Part shown: one piece after another, positions 9,707-18,613 of the stretch | How positions within the stretch are numbered: position 1 is the first letter of the stretch | How the letters are laid out: each line of letters opens with the position of its first letter | Assembly: GCF_036242395.1 (NCBI RefSeq) | Contig: NZ_CP108458.1 | Coordinates: forward strand, 930,001-994,000 | Direction of reading: 5' to 3' | Source: Kitasatospora sp. NBC_01266 | GTDB lineage: Bacteria > Actinomycetota > Actinomycetes > Streptomycetales > Streptomycetaceae | Length of the DNA: 64,000 bases | Translations under genes and position numbers: made by a program | Notes under the pieces: generated by a model | Databases searched by the model: none | Told to the model about the DNA's origin: nothing | The model's input: only the letters and a program-made list of their open reading frames with translations

Positions 9707-10954
9707 TCACTCTCCGGTGGCAGCGATGGAAGGTACGTCGCCGGCGGTGTGCGACTCGGACGGTGGGGCGTGGCGGTCGGTGACCAGCTCCATGGCGCAG
9801 TCGGCCAGGAAGCGGATGATCCCGGCCCTGGAGTCCAGGTCGGTGTCCGCGTCCAGGTCCAGGCACCGGCTCAGCGCGGTGCTCGCACGGTCGAGCGCGA
9901 GGCCGGCCGCCTGGGCGGGGGCTTCCTGGTAGGGGACCCGCAGGTCGACCAGGCGGACCAGGATGCCGTCGCGCAGGAACATGGTGCTGCCGGCCAGCGG
10001 CTGCCCCTGGTCGCCGACGACCGAGCGGTCCTGCTCGGCGAGCAGTTGGGCCGCCGCCTCGCCGCGGCCCGGCTTGACCGGGTAGAGGAACGCCAGGCGG
10101 ATGAACTCGCCGTCATCCGGGTCGAGTCCGGACGTGTCGGGGCCGGACCCGACGTGGTGCACCGCGGGCAGCGCCGCGCGGGCGAAGAAGGACCGCGCCG
10201 ACGACGGGTCGCCGAGGTCGCGGGCCTCCTCCAGGTGCGGGTTGACGGCCTCCTCGACGGCCCGGACCTCGGGCTGCATGGCGACGTGCCGCAGCGCGTT
10301 GCCCAGGTCGCCGCGCACCTCGACCGCGCGGACCACCCGGTTGCCCCGCATGAACAGCGAGGTGCGGCAGAGCCGGGTGGTGCCGTCGACCTGGGCCTGC
10401 GGGGAGCGGTAGCCGGCCAGGATGCCGGCCACCGCCCGCTCGCTGCCCGGCTTGACGGTGAAGGTGAGGGCGTGGCGCACCAGTCCACCGCTGGACAGCG
10501 GCGGTGCGGGCAGCGGGTCGATGCCGATCATCCGGGACCGGCCGCCCACGGTGGCCGGCCGGTGGCCGGCCGACCGGGCCGGCGGGCGGTGCGGCGGCGG
10601 CGTCCCGGGCTCGGGGGTCTCCCGGGCGATGACGAACCGCAGCGAGCGGGTGTCGCTGACGCACGCGTGCAGCGGTTCCACCACCTCGCGGTGGGCGGCG
10701 CTCTCCACCCAGGTGAGGAAGGGCTCGGCGCTCTCCCACTCACTGGTGATGAGCCACTGGGAGGAGTTGCCGAGCGACTGGCAGAGCTGGTCGCTGATGT
10801 GGCCGGGCACGTCGGCCACCTGATGGCGGATCTGTTCATAGGCGGCCAGGAAGCTCTCTTCCCGGCCGTCGTGCACGTCCAGCAGCAACACGACTCGAAG
10901 GCGGGACGTCGCGAGGGCGGCGGGTGGGGCGGGCCTGTCGGACAGGGTCGTCAC
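9707..10954 (-). CDS. whiE-ORFI: SchA/CurD-like pigment protein (WhiE ORF I-like)
   Basis: 415 residues from GTG 10954, chosen because GAGGAAAC lies 7 bases upstream and the protein then begins close to its first conserved strand (LRVVLLLDVHDG). The frame remains open further upstream but without family-like sequence. An N-terminal ABM/ferredoxin-like domain (~20-115) is followed by two more similar segments (~165-250 and ~275-370, each with a F-x-V/YPVKPG motif), matching SchA/CurD-domain proteins. Such genes open the whiE operon in other streptomycetes. A monooxygenase-like or cyclase-helper role is plausible but unproven. Confidence 0.88.
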   Translation of the reverse strand: MTTLSDRPAPPAALATSRLRVVLLLDVHDGREESFLAAYEQIRHQVADVPGHISDQLCQSLGNSSQWLITSEWESAEPFLTWVESAAHREVVEPLHACVSDTRSLRFVIARETPEPGTPPPHRPPARSAGHRPATVGGRSRMIGIDPLPAPPLSSGGLVRHALTFTVKPGSERAVAGILAGYRSPQAQVDGTTRLCRTSLFMRGNRVVRAVEVRGDLGNALRHVAMQPEVRAVEEAVNPHLEEARDLGDPSSARSFFARAALPAVHHVGSGPDTSGLDPDDGEFIRLAFLYPVKPGRGEAAAQLLAEQDRSVVGDQGQPLAGSTMFLRDGILVRLVDLRVPYQEAPAQAAGLALDRASTALSRCLDLDADTDLDSRAGIIRFLADCAMELVTDRHAPPSESHTAGDVPSIAATGE

Positions 10955-11179
10955 GATGCTTGTTTCCTCTCGCTCGATCCAGGCCGCCGAGCGCGTTCCG
11001 GGGCCTGATCGCATGCGATCGATACTACGTATCGCAGTCGCGGCCGCACGATGCGTGAGTCGCCCGGGTGAAGATCCGGTCAACCGCGGCGCGGGCGGGA
11101 ATAGAGCAGCGCAGGCAGCACGACCCGTCGCCCGGTCGGCGACGGCCTCACCCACTCCCCGTACGGCTGGAGAGATTTG
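10955..11179. promoter_or_regulatory. Divergent promoter/operator region of the pigment locus
   Basis: The gap between ORF I (minus) and ORF VIII (plus) holds two adjacent dyads. One is the perfect 14-bp palindrome GATCGCATGCGATC (11007-11020). The other is CGATAC-N3-GTATCG (11020-11034), sharing one base with it. On the minus strand TAGTAT (11023-11028) could act as a -10 for ORF I. In S. coelicolor the equivalent gap carries two divergent developmentally controlled promoters, one needing sigma-F. Whether the dyads bind a regulator here is inference. Confidence 0.6.
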
Positions 11180-12808
11180 ATGACGTCGAAAGTCGACGAC
11201 CGCGTGCCCGTCCTGATCGTGGGCGGCTCCCTGGTGGGGCTCTCCGCCTCACTCTTCCTGGGCCGGCTCGGTGTCGAGCACCTGCTCGTCGAACGGCACC
11301 CGCAGACCTCGCACCATCCTCGCGGGCGCGGCAACAACGTGCGCACCATGGAGCTCTACCGAACGGCCGGGGTGGAGCGGCTGATCCGCGAGGCCGCCTC
11401 GGTGCTGGCCGAGAACCACGGCATCCTGCAGGCCGAGACGCTGACCGGCGGCGACCAGGAGTGGCTGTTCAAGAAGATCGACCCGGGCGGCGCGCTCGCC
11501 CGGCTCAGTCCGTCCGGCTGGTGCCTGTGCAGTCAGAACGACCTGGAGCCGGTGCTGCTGCGGTGCGCCAGGGACCTCGGCGGGGAGCTGCGGTTCGGCA
11601 CCGAGCTGGTCTCCTTCGAGCAGGACGGCGACGGGGTGACCGCGCTGGTCAGGGACCGGGAGAGCGGCGAGCACCGGACCGTGCGGGCCGACTACCTGCT
11701 GGCCGCCGACGGGCCGCGCAGCCCGGTCCGGGAGGCACTGGGCATCGGGCGCAGCGGGCCCGGCGACCTGTTCCACAACGTCAGCATCACCTTCCGGGCC
11801 AAGAAGCTGGCCGACGCGGTGGGCGACCGGCGGTTCATCGTCTGCTACCTGACGAACCCCGCCGGGGCCGGCGCGCTGCTCCCGGTCGACAACGAGCAGC
11901 ACTGGGTCTTCCACGCGCCGTGGCAGCCGGACCGCGGCGAGATCCTGGAGGACTTCACCGACGAGCGGTGCGTGGCGCTGATCCGGGCCGCCACCGGCGT
12001 GCCGGACCTGGAGGTCGAGGTCACCGGGAAAGCACCCTGGCATGCCGCCGAACGGGTGGCGGAGCGCTACGCGGACGGCCGGGTGTTCCTGGCCGGCGAC
12101 TCGGCGCACGAGATGTCCCCCACCGGGGCGTTCGGTTCGAACACCGGGATCCAGGACGCGCACAACCTCGCCTGGAAGCTCGCGGCGGTGCTGCGGGGCT
12201 GGGCGGGACCCGGGCTGCTGGAGACCTACGACGCCGAACGGCGCCCGGTGGCCCTGGCGACCGGCGCGCGGGCCTCGGCCCGGTCCGCCGAGCACCGGCA
12301 CCCGGGCTACGACGTCAGCCCCGGCACCGGGCGGCAGGCGGGCATGCTGGCCGTGGTGCTGGGCTACCGCTACGCCTCCAGCGCCGTGCTCGGCGCCGAG
12401 GCCGACGCCGGGCCCATCCCGGCGGACTTCCGGCCGATCGCCGAGCCGGGCGGCCGGGCCCCGCACCTCTGGCTGACCAGAGCCGGGACCAGGGTGTCGA
12501 CGCTGGACCTGTACGAGCGGTCCCTGGTCCTGCTCTGCGGTCCCGAGGGCGGCGCCTGGCAGGCCGCCGGGCAGCGGGCGGCCGAGCGACTGGGCGTCCC
12601 GCTCGACTGCCACCGGGTGGGGCACGACCCGCAGGCCACCCTGGCGCCCGAGCCCGGGGCCGACTGGGCGCAGTTGCACGACGCGGCGGCCGACGGCGCG
12701 GTGCTGGTCCGGCCGGACGGGTTCGTCGCCTGGCGGGCGCGGACCGCTGTCGCCGACCCCGAGCAGACCCTGGTGGAGGTGCTGGAGCGGGTACTCAGCC
12801 GGAGCTGA
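11180..12808 (+). CDS. whiE-ORFVIII: FAD-dependent polyketide hydroxylase (WhiE ORF VIII-like)
   Basis: 542 residues. An N-terminal FAD-binding Rossmann motif (VLIVGGSLVGLSASL) is followed by the GD motif FLAGDSAHEMSPTGAFGSNT and a C-terminal thioredoxin-like domain, as in PHBH-fold aromatic hydroxylases. WhiE-VIII hydroxylates the spore pigment late in its synthesis and changes its colour. The ATG at 11180 follows GGAGAGA. A TTG immediately before it is less likely. Transcribed divergently from the rest of the locus, as in S. coelicolor. Confidence 0.94.
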   Translation: MTSKVDDRVPVLIVGGSLVGLSASLFLGRLGVEHLLVERHPQTSHHPRGRGNNVRTMELYRTAGVERLIREAASVLAENHGILQAETLTGGDQEWLFKKIDPGGALARLSPSGWCLCSQNDLEPVLLRCARDLGGELRFGTELVSFEQDGDGVTALVRDRESGEHRTVRADYLLAADGPRSPVREALGIGRSGPGDLFHNVSITFRAKKLADAVGDRRFIVCYLTNPAGAGALLPVDNEQHWVFHAPWQPDRGEILEDFTDERCVALIRAATGVPDLEVEVTGKAPWHAAERVAERYADGRVFLAGDSAHEMSPTGAFGSNTGIQDAHNLAWKLAAVLRGWAGPGLLETYDAERRPVALATGARASARSAEHRHPGYDVSPGTGRQAGMLAVVLGYRYASSAVLGAEADAGPIPADFRPIAEPGGRAPHLWLTRAGTRVSTLDLYERSLVLLCGPEGGAWQAAGQRAAERLGVPLDCHRVGHDPQATLAPEPGADWAQLHDAAADGAVLVRPDGFVAWRARTAVADPEQTLVEVLERVLSRS

Positions 12809-12829
12809 CGGCCCCGGGCCGCTGCCGGG

Positions 12830-13963
12830 TCACGAGGTGACGCGGTAGCGGCCCGCCATGCCGCCCATCAGGTGGTGCGCGACGTGGCAGTGGTAGATCC
12901 AGTCGCCGGGGTTGTCCTCCCGGTACTCGATGGTCAGCGTGGTGGCGGGCCCGATCAGCTCGGAGTCCGCCCAGCCCTGGTAGCCCTGTGCGCTGCGCCA
13001 GCGGTGCCCGTGCAGGTGGAAGACGTGGAACTCGGAGCCCAGCGAGGCGATCCGCCAGCGCACCCGGTCGCCGACCTTGGCGGTGAAGGTCGGGGTGTTG
13101 TCGAGGTAGGCGCCGCCGTTGACCAGGTTGAGGTTCTGCGCGAGTGACGGGACGTCGGACCGGTAGAGGTCGTGCAGGAAGACGACGAACTCGCGGTCCA
13201 CCGCCGGGGTCCGCCGGTCGGTGACCGCCAGGACGCCGAACAGGCCGAGTTCCGCGCCGATCTCCATCACCGGCTCGCCCGCGCCGGGGTGCACGGCCTG
13301 CGGCGCGGAGTGGTCGTGGTAGGGCCAGGTGCCCACCGACCCCGACGTGCAGACCCAGGTGTAGGTGTAGCTGCTGCCGAACGGGACCGCCGTGCCCGGG
13401 TGGTCGGGGTCGTCGGCCAGCCAGCCGCCGTCGCTGTTCCCGTCGTAGCGCACGCCGTGTGGGTGCATGCTGTGCGGCCACTTGTAGTGCTCGTCGTTGT
13501 TGCGGAAGTGCACCCGCAGCACGTCGCCCGCCTCGGCCCGCAGCACGGGGCCGGGGATACCGGCGTTGGCGCCCACCCCGTGCGGTCCCAGGTCGGCGTC
13601 GAGCGGCTTCCCCCACCCCGCGGTGTAGGCGCGGAAGCCGATCGCCCAGAACGTGGTCTGCGCGGCGGTCATCCGGCGGCCCATCATGGCGTCGTAGCCG
13701 TTGGGCACCGCGTTGTGCTGGAAGGACTCGGCCTGGATCCAGTACTCGCGCACCCGCCCGGTCGGCCCGCGCTCGTCCGCCGCGAACGGATCGTCCCCGA
13801 GGCCGGCGGACGGCTCCGCCCGGGCCTCGGTCGCGCCGGCGAGGATCGCCGAACCGGTCAGCGCGGCGGTGGCGCCGCCGGCCAGCGCGCGGATCGCGGA
13901 CCGGCGGCCGGATTCGCGCTCCTGCTGCCGGGTGGTCTCGGGTGGTGCCTGGTCAGCCGACAT
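12830..13963 (-). CDS. Tat-exported two-domain multicopper oxidase
   Basis: 377 residues. A twin-arginine signal (GRRSAIRALAGG, 19-30) is followed by a hydrophobic stretch and cleavage near residue 50. The copper motifs are HPHG (167-170), WPYHDHSAP (213-221), HVFHLHGHRW (313-322) and HCHVAHHLMGGM (358-369). They describe one type 1 site and a trinuclear cluster. It should oxidise phenols or metal ions outside the cell using O2. ATG 13963 has AAAGGGA just upstream. It converges on the pigment hydroxylase with a 21-base gap. A role in polymerising extracellular phenolics is possible but not shown. Confidence 0.88.
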   Translation of the reverse strand: MSADQAPPETTRQQERESGRRSAIRALAGGATAALTGSAILAGATEARAEPSAGLGDDPFAADERGPTGRVREYWIQAESFQHNAVPNGYDAMMGRRMTAAQTTFWAIGFRAYTAGWGKPLDADLGPHGVGANAGIPGPVLRAEAGDVLRVHFRNNDEHYKWPHSMHPHGVRYDGNSDGGWLADDPDHPGTAVPFGSSYTYTWVCTSGSVGTWPYHDHSAPQAVHPGAGEPVMEIGAELGLFGVLAVTDRRTPAVDREFVVFLHDLYRSDVPSLAQNLNLVNGGAYLDNTPTFTAKVGDRVRWRIASLGSEFHVFHLHGHRWRSAQGYQGWADSELIGPATTLTIEYREDNPGDWIYHCHVAHHLMGGMAGRYRVTS

Positions 13964-14216
13964 GGGTCCCTTTCGTGTGGGGACGTGGGGTGGTGGCGGG
14001 CCGACTCGGGCGCCCGCGCGGAGGATCAGCACTCCTGCCGCGAGGCTAGGCACAGTGCGCCGCCACGGCCGGTACCTGCTCGGGCGGTATCGCCCGGTCG
14101 GCCGAACCGGTTGCTCCGGGCAGTCGTCCCCGGCAGCCGTCGGTCGCCGGTGCCATTACAAGCTGGTATGCCTGATTTATCCGCTTGCATCGAGCGAGCC
14201 GGCCCAGGGAGCCACC

Positions 14217-14615
14217 GTGACCAACTACCCGATGCTCAACCTGTTCTGGACCATGCTGGAGTTCTTCGTGTGGCTGCTCTGGCTCTTCCTGCTCTTCAAG
14301 GTCATCACCGACATCTTCCGCAGCCACGACATGAGCGGCTGGGGCAAGGCCGGCTGGATGATCGTGGTCATCCTGCTGCCCTTCCTGGGCGTCCTGCTCT
14401 ACGTGATCTTCCGCGGCAAGGCCATGGCCGAACACGACCGGGAGCAGGCCCGGCGGGCGGACGAGGCCACCAAGCAGTACATCCGCGAAGCGGCGCAGCC
14501 CACCGGCGGCTCGGGCTCGCACGTCGACGAGCTGGCCAAGCTCGCCGACCTCAAGGCCAACGGCGCGCTGACCGAGGAGGAGTACCAGCGGGCCAAGGAG
14601 AAGCTGCTGACCTGA
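14217..14615 (+). CDS. PLDc_N / SHOCT-domain membrane protein
   Basis: 132 residues. Two membrane helices (~8-28 and ~42-62, with SGWGKAGWMIVVILLPFLGVLLYVIFRG split across them) match the PLDc_N domain. A charged cytoplasmic linker leads to a C-terminal SHOCT motif (ELAKLADLKANGALTEEEYQ). GTG 14217 is the start because AGGGAG precedes it by five bases. The frame is open for 500 bases upstream, but that part has no membrane or SHOCT character. Function unknown; such proteins are common in actinobacteria. Confidence 0.85.
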   Translation: MTNYPMLNLFWTMLEFFVWLLWLFLLFKVITDIFRSHDMSGWGKAGWMIVVILLPFLGVLLYVIFRGKAMAEHDREQARRADEATKQYIREAAQPTGGSGSHVDELAKLADLKANGALTEEEYQRAKEKLLT

Positions 14616-14650
14616 CCGCGGCGGCCGGCCGGCCTCCCGCCCGCCTCCCG

Positions 14651-14974
14651 TCAGGGGCGGACGTGGCCCCGGTCACCGCCGAGGCCGGTGTAGAGGTCCA
14701 TCCAGTGGCGGTCGGTGCTGGTGGGGGGCTTCCCGTCGCAGAAGGCCTTGGTGCCGTTGGCCGTGTAGTAGTGCATCAGCTCCAGGATCGAGAGGGTGTC
14801 GGCGCTGGTACCGGCGCGGTAGCGCGGCGCGGGCTCCTTCGCCTGGTGGACCAGGCAGGTCGGGGAGGGCGTGTCGGCCTGGCTGTTCAGGGCGCCCTCG
14901 TGGGAGGCCGCGCAGCCGCTGAGGACTGTCGCGGCCAGCAGGACGGCGAGGGATGACAGGTGGCGGGGTGCCAT
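14651..14974 (-). CDS. Small lipoprotein of unknown function
   Basis: 107 residues with a clear type II signal peptide. The lipobox is LSGC, with the lipidated cysteine at 21. The mature part is short, has two further cysteines (CLVHQAKEP and FCDGKPP regions) and matches no family I recognise. The ATG has GGAGG seven bases upstream. It begins 16 bases after the NicO transporter gene, so the two probably share a transcript. A helper role in metal uptake is a guess from position. Confidence 0.75.
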   Translation of the reverse strand: MAPRHLSSLAVLLAATVLSGCAASHEGALNSQADTPSPTCLVHQAKEPAPRYRAGTSADTLSILELMHYYTANGTKAFCDGKPPTSTDRHWMDLYTGLGGDRGHVRP

Positions 14975-14990
14975 GCGGTGCCTCCGGATG

Positions 14991-16619
14991 TCACAGCAGG
15001 GGCGGCAGGCTGCGGACCATCAGGCCGAGCCCGACGACGAGGACCAGCAGCGCGGTCAGCGCGGCGGTGTGCGGGGCGATACGGCGCAGCAGGGCGAACA
15101 GCGGGCGGTCGGCGAACCCGGCCAGCCGGTCACCCAGTCGGACCAGCAGCAGTCCCACGGCGGTGAGGGTGGCCGCCATGCCCAGCCCGTAGGCCACCAC
15201 CAGGGCGCCGCCGAAGACGGTGCGGCCCAGCGCGATGGCGCCGAGCAGCACCACCAGCGCCGAGGGGCTGGGGACCAGACCGCCGGCGATGCCGAGACCG
15301 ACCAGGCCACGGGTGGTGAACGGCTCGGCGCGGGCCGCGTCGGCCGCCTCGGGGCCGTGGCTGTGGTGATGGCCGAAGAGACCGTGCCGGTGCGGGGTGG
15401 CGTGGTCGTGCGCCGGGTGGGGGTGCTCGTGGGCGTGGTCGTGCTGCGGGTGGTCGTGATCGTGGTGCGCGTGCGCGACGCTGCCGACCAGGGCGGGCCG
15501 CCTGGCCTGATCGGCTGTCCGGGCGGCACCGGTGTCGCCGGCGGCGCCACGCGGTCGACGGCGCGCCCGGCGCACCGCGTCGGTCAGCAGGCCCGCGCCG
15601 ACCAGGGCGACCAGCGCGCCGCTGACCACACCGAGCCAGGCGAGGACGGTGTCGCCGGCGAGCGAGGAGAAGGCGGTCAGGCAGAGCCCGACGATCAGCA
15701 CGCCGGCGGTGTGGGTGAGGGTGACGGTGGCACCGACGGTGACGGCGTCGCGGGTGCCACCGCGGCGGCCGGCGAGGTAGGCGGCCATGACGGTCTTGCC
15801 GTGGCCGGGCAGCAGGGCATGACCGGCTCCCAGCACGACGGCCAGCAGGACCGCCAGCAGCCCGACCGGCAGGGTCAGGCGCTGGGCGCCGGCCAGCGCC
15901 GTCAGGTGGCGGGACAGCCCCTCCAGTCGAGCCGTCAGACCGTCGCCGGCCGTGGGCGCGGCGGCCGTCCCGGCAGCGGCGGAGGCGGCGCCCGGGGCAG
16001 CGGTGAACTCGGCCTGGATGTCGCCGCGCGGGCTGTCGAGCAGGTCGCGCGGGTAGCTGCGCAGTTCGTCGGAGGGCGAGGCCTCGGGGACGGTGGAGCG
16101 CACCAGATGGGTGCCCTCCCCCTTGGCCGTGATCTCGTTCCAGCCGACCCGGGTCGCGTCCGCCCCGGTGGCGGCCCGCAGCGTGACCTGGCCGCCCGCC
16201 AGGTCCAGCGGTGCCGTCAGGTGGCATTCGAGGCGGCTGGTCGGCAGGCCCGCCTGGCCGTTCTGGTAGTCGAAGGCGGCCGAGCCGACGGTGAAGACCA
16301 GCCGCCGCGGGGTGTCGACCACGAGCTTTCCGGCCGTCTCGGCGCAGCGGGACGCCGCCCAGGCGGCGCGTTCGGCGGGACCGGGGGTGCCGACGCCGCC
16401 GGCGGCGACCCGGGGGGTGTCCTGCAGGGTGGGGATCTCGGCGTAGTCGGTGACCGCCAGCACGTCGACCCGGTCGGGGCGCAGCGTGAAGCCGGTGTAG
16501 TGGTTGATCGAGAAGTTGCCGAGCGGGTGGGCCTGGGCGGCGGGCGCGAGGCCGCCGAGCAGCCACAGCGCGCCGCCGGCCACGGCCGCAGCCCGACGCA
16601 GAAGGTGACGTTGAGTCAT
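14991..16619 (-). CDS. NicO-family nickel/cobalt transporter with extracytoplasmic domain
   Basis: 542 residues. A signal peptide ends at AQA (28-30). An extracytoplasmic region (HPLGNFSINHY...) of ~220 residues follows, then a NicO/HupE-type membrane domain with the signature GHALLPGHGKTVMAA. A histidine/aspartate-rich loop at ~380-423, with about 20 histidines, would buffer metal ions in the cytoplasm. Transport of Ni2+ or Co2+ is the family expectation. ATG 16619 has GGAGGAAG upstream. It is divergent from the DUF4331 operon. Confidence 0.85.
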   Translation of the reverse strand: MTQRHLLRRAAAVAGGALWLLGGLAPAAQAHPLGNFSINHYTGFTLRPDRVDVLAVTDYAEIPTLQDTPRVAAGGVGTPGPAERAAWAASRCAETAGKLVVDTPRRLVFTVGSAAFDYQNGQAGLPTSRLECHLTAPLDLAGGQVTLRAATGADATRVGWNEITAKGEGTHLVRSTVPEASPSDELRSYPRDLLDSPRGDIQAEFTAAPGAASAAAGTAAAPTAGDGLTARLEGLSRHLTALAGAQRLTLPVGLLAVLLAVVLGAGHALLPGHGKTVMAAYLAGRRGGTRDAVTVGATVTLTHTAGVLIVGLCLTAFSSLAGDTVLAWLGVVSGALVALVGAGLLTDAVRRARRRPRGAAGDTGAARTADQARRPALVGSVAHAHHDHDHPQHDHAHEHPHPAHDHATPHRHGLFGHHHSHGPEAADAARAEPFTTRGLVGLGIAGGLVPSPSALVVLLGAIALGRTVFGGALVVAYGLGMAATLTAVGLLLVRLGDRLAGFADRPLFALLRRIAPHTAALTALLVLVVGLGLMVRSLPPLL

Positions 16620-16649
16620 GGACTTCCTCCGGGCGGGGCCGAGGCGAAC

Positions 16650-16672
16650 CCGGACATATCCGAGTTGTCCGG
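16650..16672. promoter_or_regulatory. Inverted repeat upstream of the NicO gene
   Basis: The dyad CCGGACA-N9-TGTCCGG lies 31-53 bases before the NicO start, inside the 341-base gap 16620-16960. Its position suits a metal-responsive repressor such as Nur, but it does not obviously match a published consensus. Apart from this and the repeat at 16805-16821, I see nothing else in the gap. Confidence 0.4.
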
Positions 16673-16804
16673 CGCATGGTAGCGAGTCGACGCCCCGTCA
16701 CCCGCACTCCCCCGCCCGCTTCTCACCCGTCTGGCGCCCGCCGCTCACCTCGACGGCCCCGATCGGCTGATACGCGTGGCGCTCTTGTCCTGGTTCGTGA
16801 TGGT

Positions 16805-16821
16805 TTAGGCATAGCTTAGGC
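16805..16821. promoter_or_regulatory. Direct repeat TTAGGC-N5-TTAGGC before DUF4331
   Basis: Two copies of TTAGGC lie exactly one helical turn (11 bases) apart in an A/T-rich patch ~140 bases before the DUF4331 start. TTAGG is half of the actinobacterial iron box (DmdR/IdeR), but the inverted half CCTAA is missing. It may instead be promoter sequence or a site for a tandem-binding activator. Confidence 0.3.
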
Positions 16822-16960
16822 CGCACTACGGACTGTCAGATCAAATCGCCAGGCAACGCTGCCGGACCCATCCAGTCACCGCGTGAGGCCTCGAGCTCGA
16901 CCGCCCTCTCTCAGCCGCCCGCCCCGGGCGGCGGCGGTCCTGTACCGGAACGGATGGCAG

Positions 16961-18613
16961 ATGCAGCACCCACGCTCGCCTCGCCGCACCACCTCGGCCC
17001 GATCGGCCGAACGCGCCCTGGCCACCTTCGGCACCCTCGGGCTGGTGGCCGCCGGCGCACTCACCGGCCTGACGCCCGGCGTCAGTTCCGCCTCCAGCCA
17101 CCGCGAGGCCCCGCTGATCGCGGGCGACCCGAAGGCCGACAACACCGACGTCTACGCCTTCACCAGCCCCGACAAGCCCGACATGGTCACGCTGGTGGCG
17201 AACTGGATCCCGTTCGAGGAGCCCAACGGCGGCCCGAACTTCTACCCGTTCGCCAACGACGCCCGCTACAACATCAAGATCGACAGCCAGGGCACCGGCA
17301 AGCCGGACCTGACCTACACCTGGACGTTCAGCGACCACATCCGCGACGACGCCAACCAGTTCCTCTACAACACCGGCGTGGTCAAGAACTTCGACGACCC
17401 GACGCTGAACTTCCGTCAGACGTACACGCTGACCGTGACGGATGCCAACGGGAACACCAGGACCCTGCTCAAGGACGCGCCCACCGCGCCGTCCAACGTC
17501 GGCAAGGCGTCCATGCCCGACTACGCGGGGCTGCGCCAGCAGGCCGTGTCGCCGCTGGCGGGCGGCGGCCAGAGCTTCGCCGGGCAGGCCTCCGACCCGT
17601 TCTTCCTCGACCTGCGGGTCTTCGACCTGCTGTACGGCGGGAACCTGAAGGAGACCGGCCACAACACGCTCGCGGGCTACAACGTCAACACGATCGCACT
17701 GCAGATCCCCAAGAAGGACCTGGCGCTGAAGGGCGACGCGACGCGCAACCCGGTGGTCGGCGTCTGGTCGACCACGGACCGCCAGGGCGCGGTGGTGGCC
17801 GACTCGCGCACCAACGGCGGCGACAAGGGCGGCGAAGGGGCCAAGGACAAGGGTGGCGAGGGCGGCTGGCACCAGGTGTCGCGGCTGGGCAACCCGCTGG
17901 TCAACGAGGTCGTGGTGCCGCTGAAGTACAAGGACGCGTTCAACGCCCTGGCCCCCGTCGACGACCACACGGTGACCCCGGTGGTCGACAAGGTCAAGGA
18001 CCCGATCGTCCCCAAGCTGATCCAGAGCATCTACGGCATCCCCGCCCCGGCGACGCCGCGCAACGACCTCGTCGAGATCTTCCTGACCGGGATCTCCAAG
18101 AACTCCGGCGGCCCGATCCAGGCCGACCTCAACTCCCAGCTGCTGAACACCGACGTGAACAAGGAGAAGTTCACCCCGGCCGAGGAGCTGCGGCTCAACA
18201 TGGCCGTGCCGCCGGCCCAGACGCCCAACCGGCTCGGTGTACTCGGCGGGGACCTCCAGGGCTACCCGAACGGCCGCCGGCTCAACGACGACGTGGTCGA
18301 CATCGAGCTGCAGGCGCTGGAAGGCGCCGCGCAGACCGGCACGATCGTGCCGGCACTGGCCGCCGGTGACGGCGTCAACACGCCCTACCGCCAGCCCGGC
18401 GACAGCTTCCCGTACGTCGCGCTGCCCAACACCGCGGCGGTCAACCAGGCCGACAACGTCCACCCGGGCGGCGGCGTGGGCGCCGGCCTCGGCGGCACGG
18501 CGCTGGGCGGCCACCGGGCCCCGGTGGTGGCCGCGGCGGCGCTCGGCGGCGGCGCGGCGCTGGCCGGCGCCGGCTACCTGGCCCTGCGCCGGCGGCGCGC
18601 GGACCGCGCATGA
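16961..18613 (+). CDS. DUF4331 surface protein with C-terminal membrane anchor
   Basis: 550 residues. An N-terminal signal peptide (arginine-rich, then ~40-65 hydrophobic) ends near SSASSHREAP. The SHREAPLIAGDPKADNTDVYAF opening is the classic start of DUF4331. The tail has a hydrophobic helix (~521-542) and a stop-transfer RRRRADR, exactly as in sortase substrates. There is no LPxTG before the helix, only a glycine-rich GGGVGAGLGG stretch. ATG 16961 is the start best placed for the signal peptide. The gene overlaps the next by ATGA. The biochemical function of DUF4331 is unknown. Confidence 0.88.
   Translation: MQHPRSPRRTTSARSAERALATFGTLGLVAAGALTGLTPGVSSASSHREAPLIAGDPKADNTDVYAFTSPDKPDMVTLVANWIPFEEPNGGPNFYPFANDARYNIKIDSQGTGKPDLTYTWTFSDHIRDDANQFLYNTGVVKNFDDPTLNFRQTYTLTVTDANGNTRTLLKDAPTAPSNVGKASMPDYAGLRQQAVSPLAGGGQSFAGQASDPFFLDLRVFDLLYGGNLKETGHNTLAGYNVNTIALQIPKKDLALKGDATRNPVVGVWSTTDRQGAVVADSRTNGGDKGGEGAKDKGGEGGWHQVSRLGNPLVNEVVVPLKYKDAFNALAPVDDHTVTPVVDKVKDPIVPKLIQSIYGIPAPATPRNDLVEIFLTGISKNSGGPIQADLNSQLLNTDVNKEKFTPAEELRLNMAVPPAQTPNRLGVLGGDLQGYPNGRRLNDDVVDIELQALEGAAQTGTIVPALAAGDGVNTPYRQPGDSFPYVALPNTAAVNQADNVHPGGGVGAGLGGTALGGHRAPVVAAAALGGGAALAGAGYLALRRRRADRA

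Noticed and set aside
10955..11155. Longer start for WhiE ORF I (up to 11155)
   Set aside because: The added residues have no family character, would cover the promoter dyads, and GTG 10954 has a good SD.
16805..16821. DmdR/IdeR iron box before DUF4331
   Set aside because: Only direct TTAGG halves are present; the inverted CCTAA half is missing.
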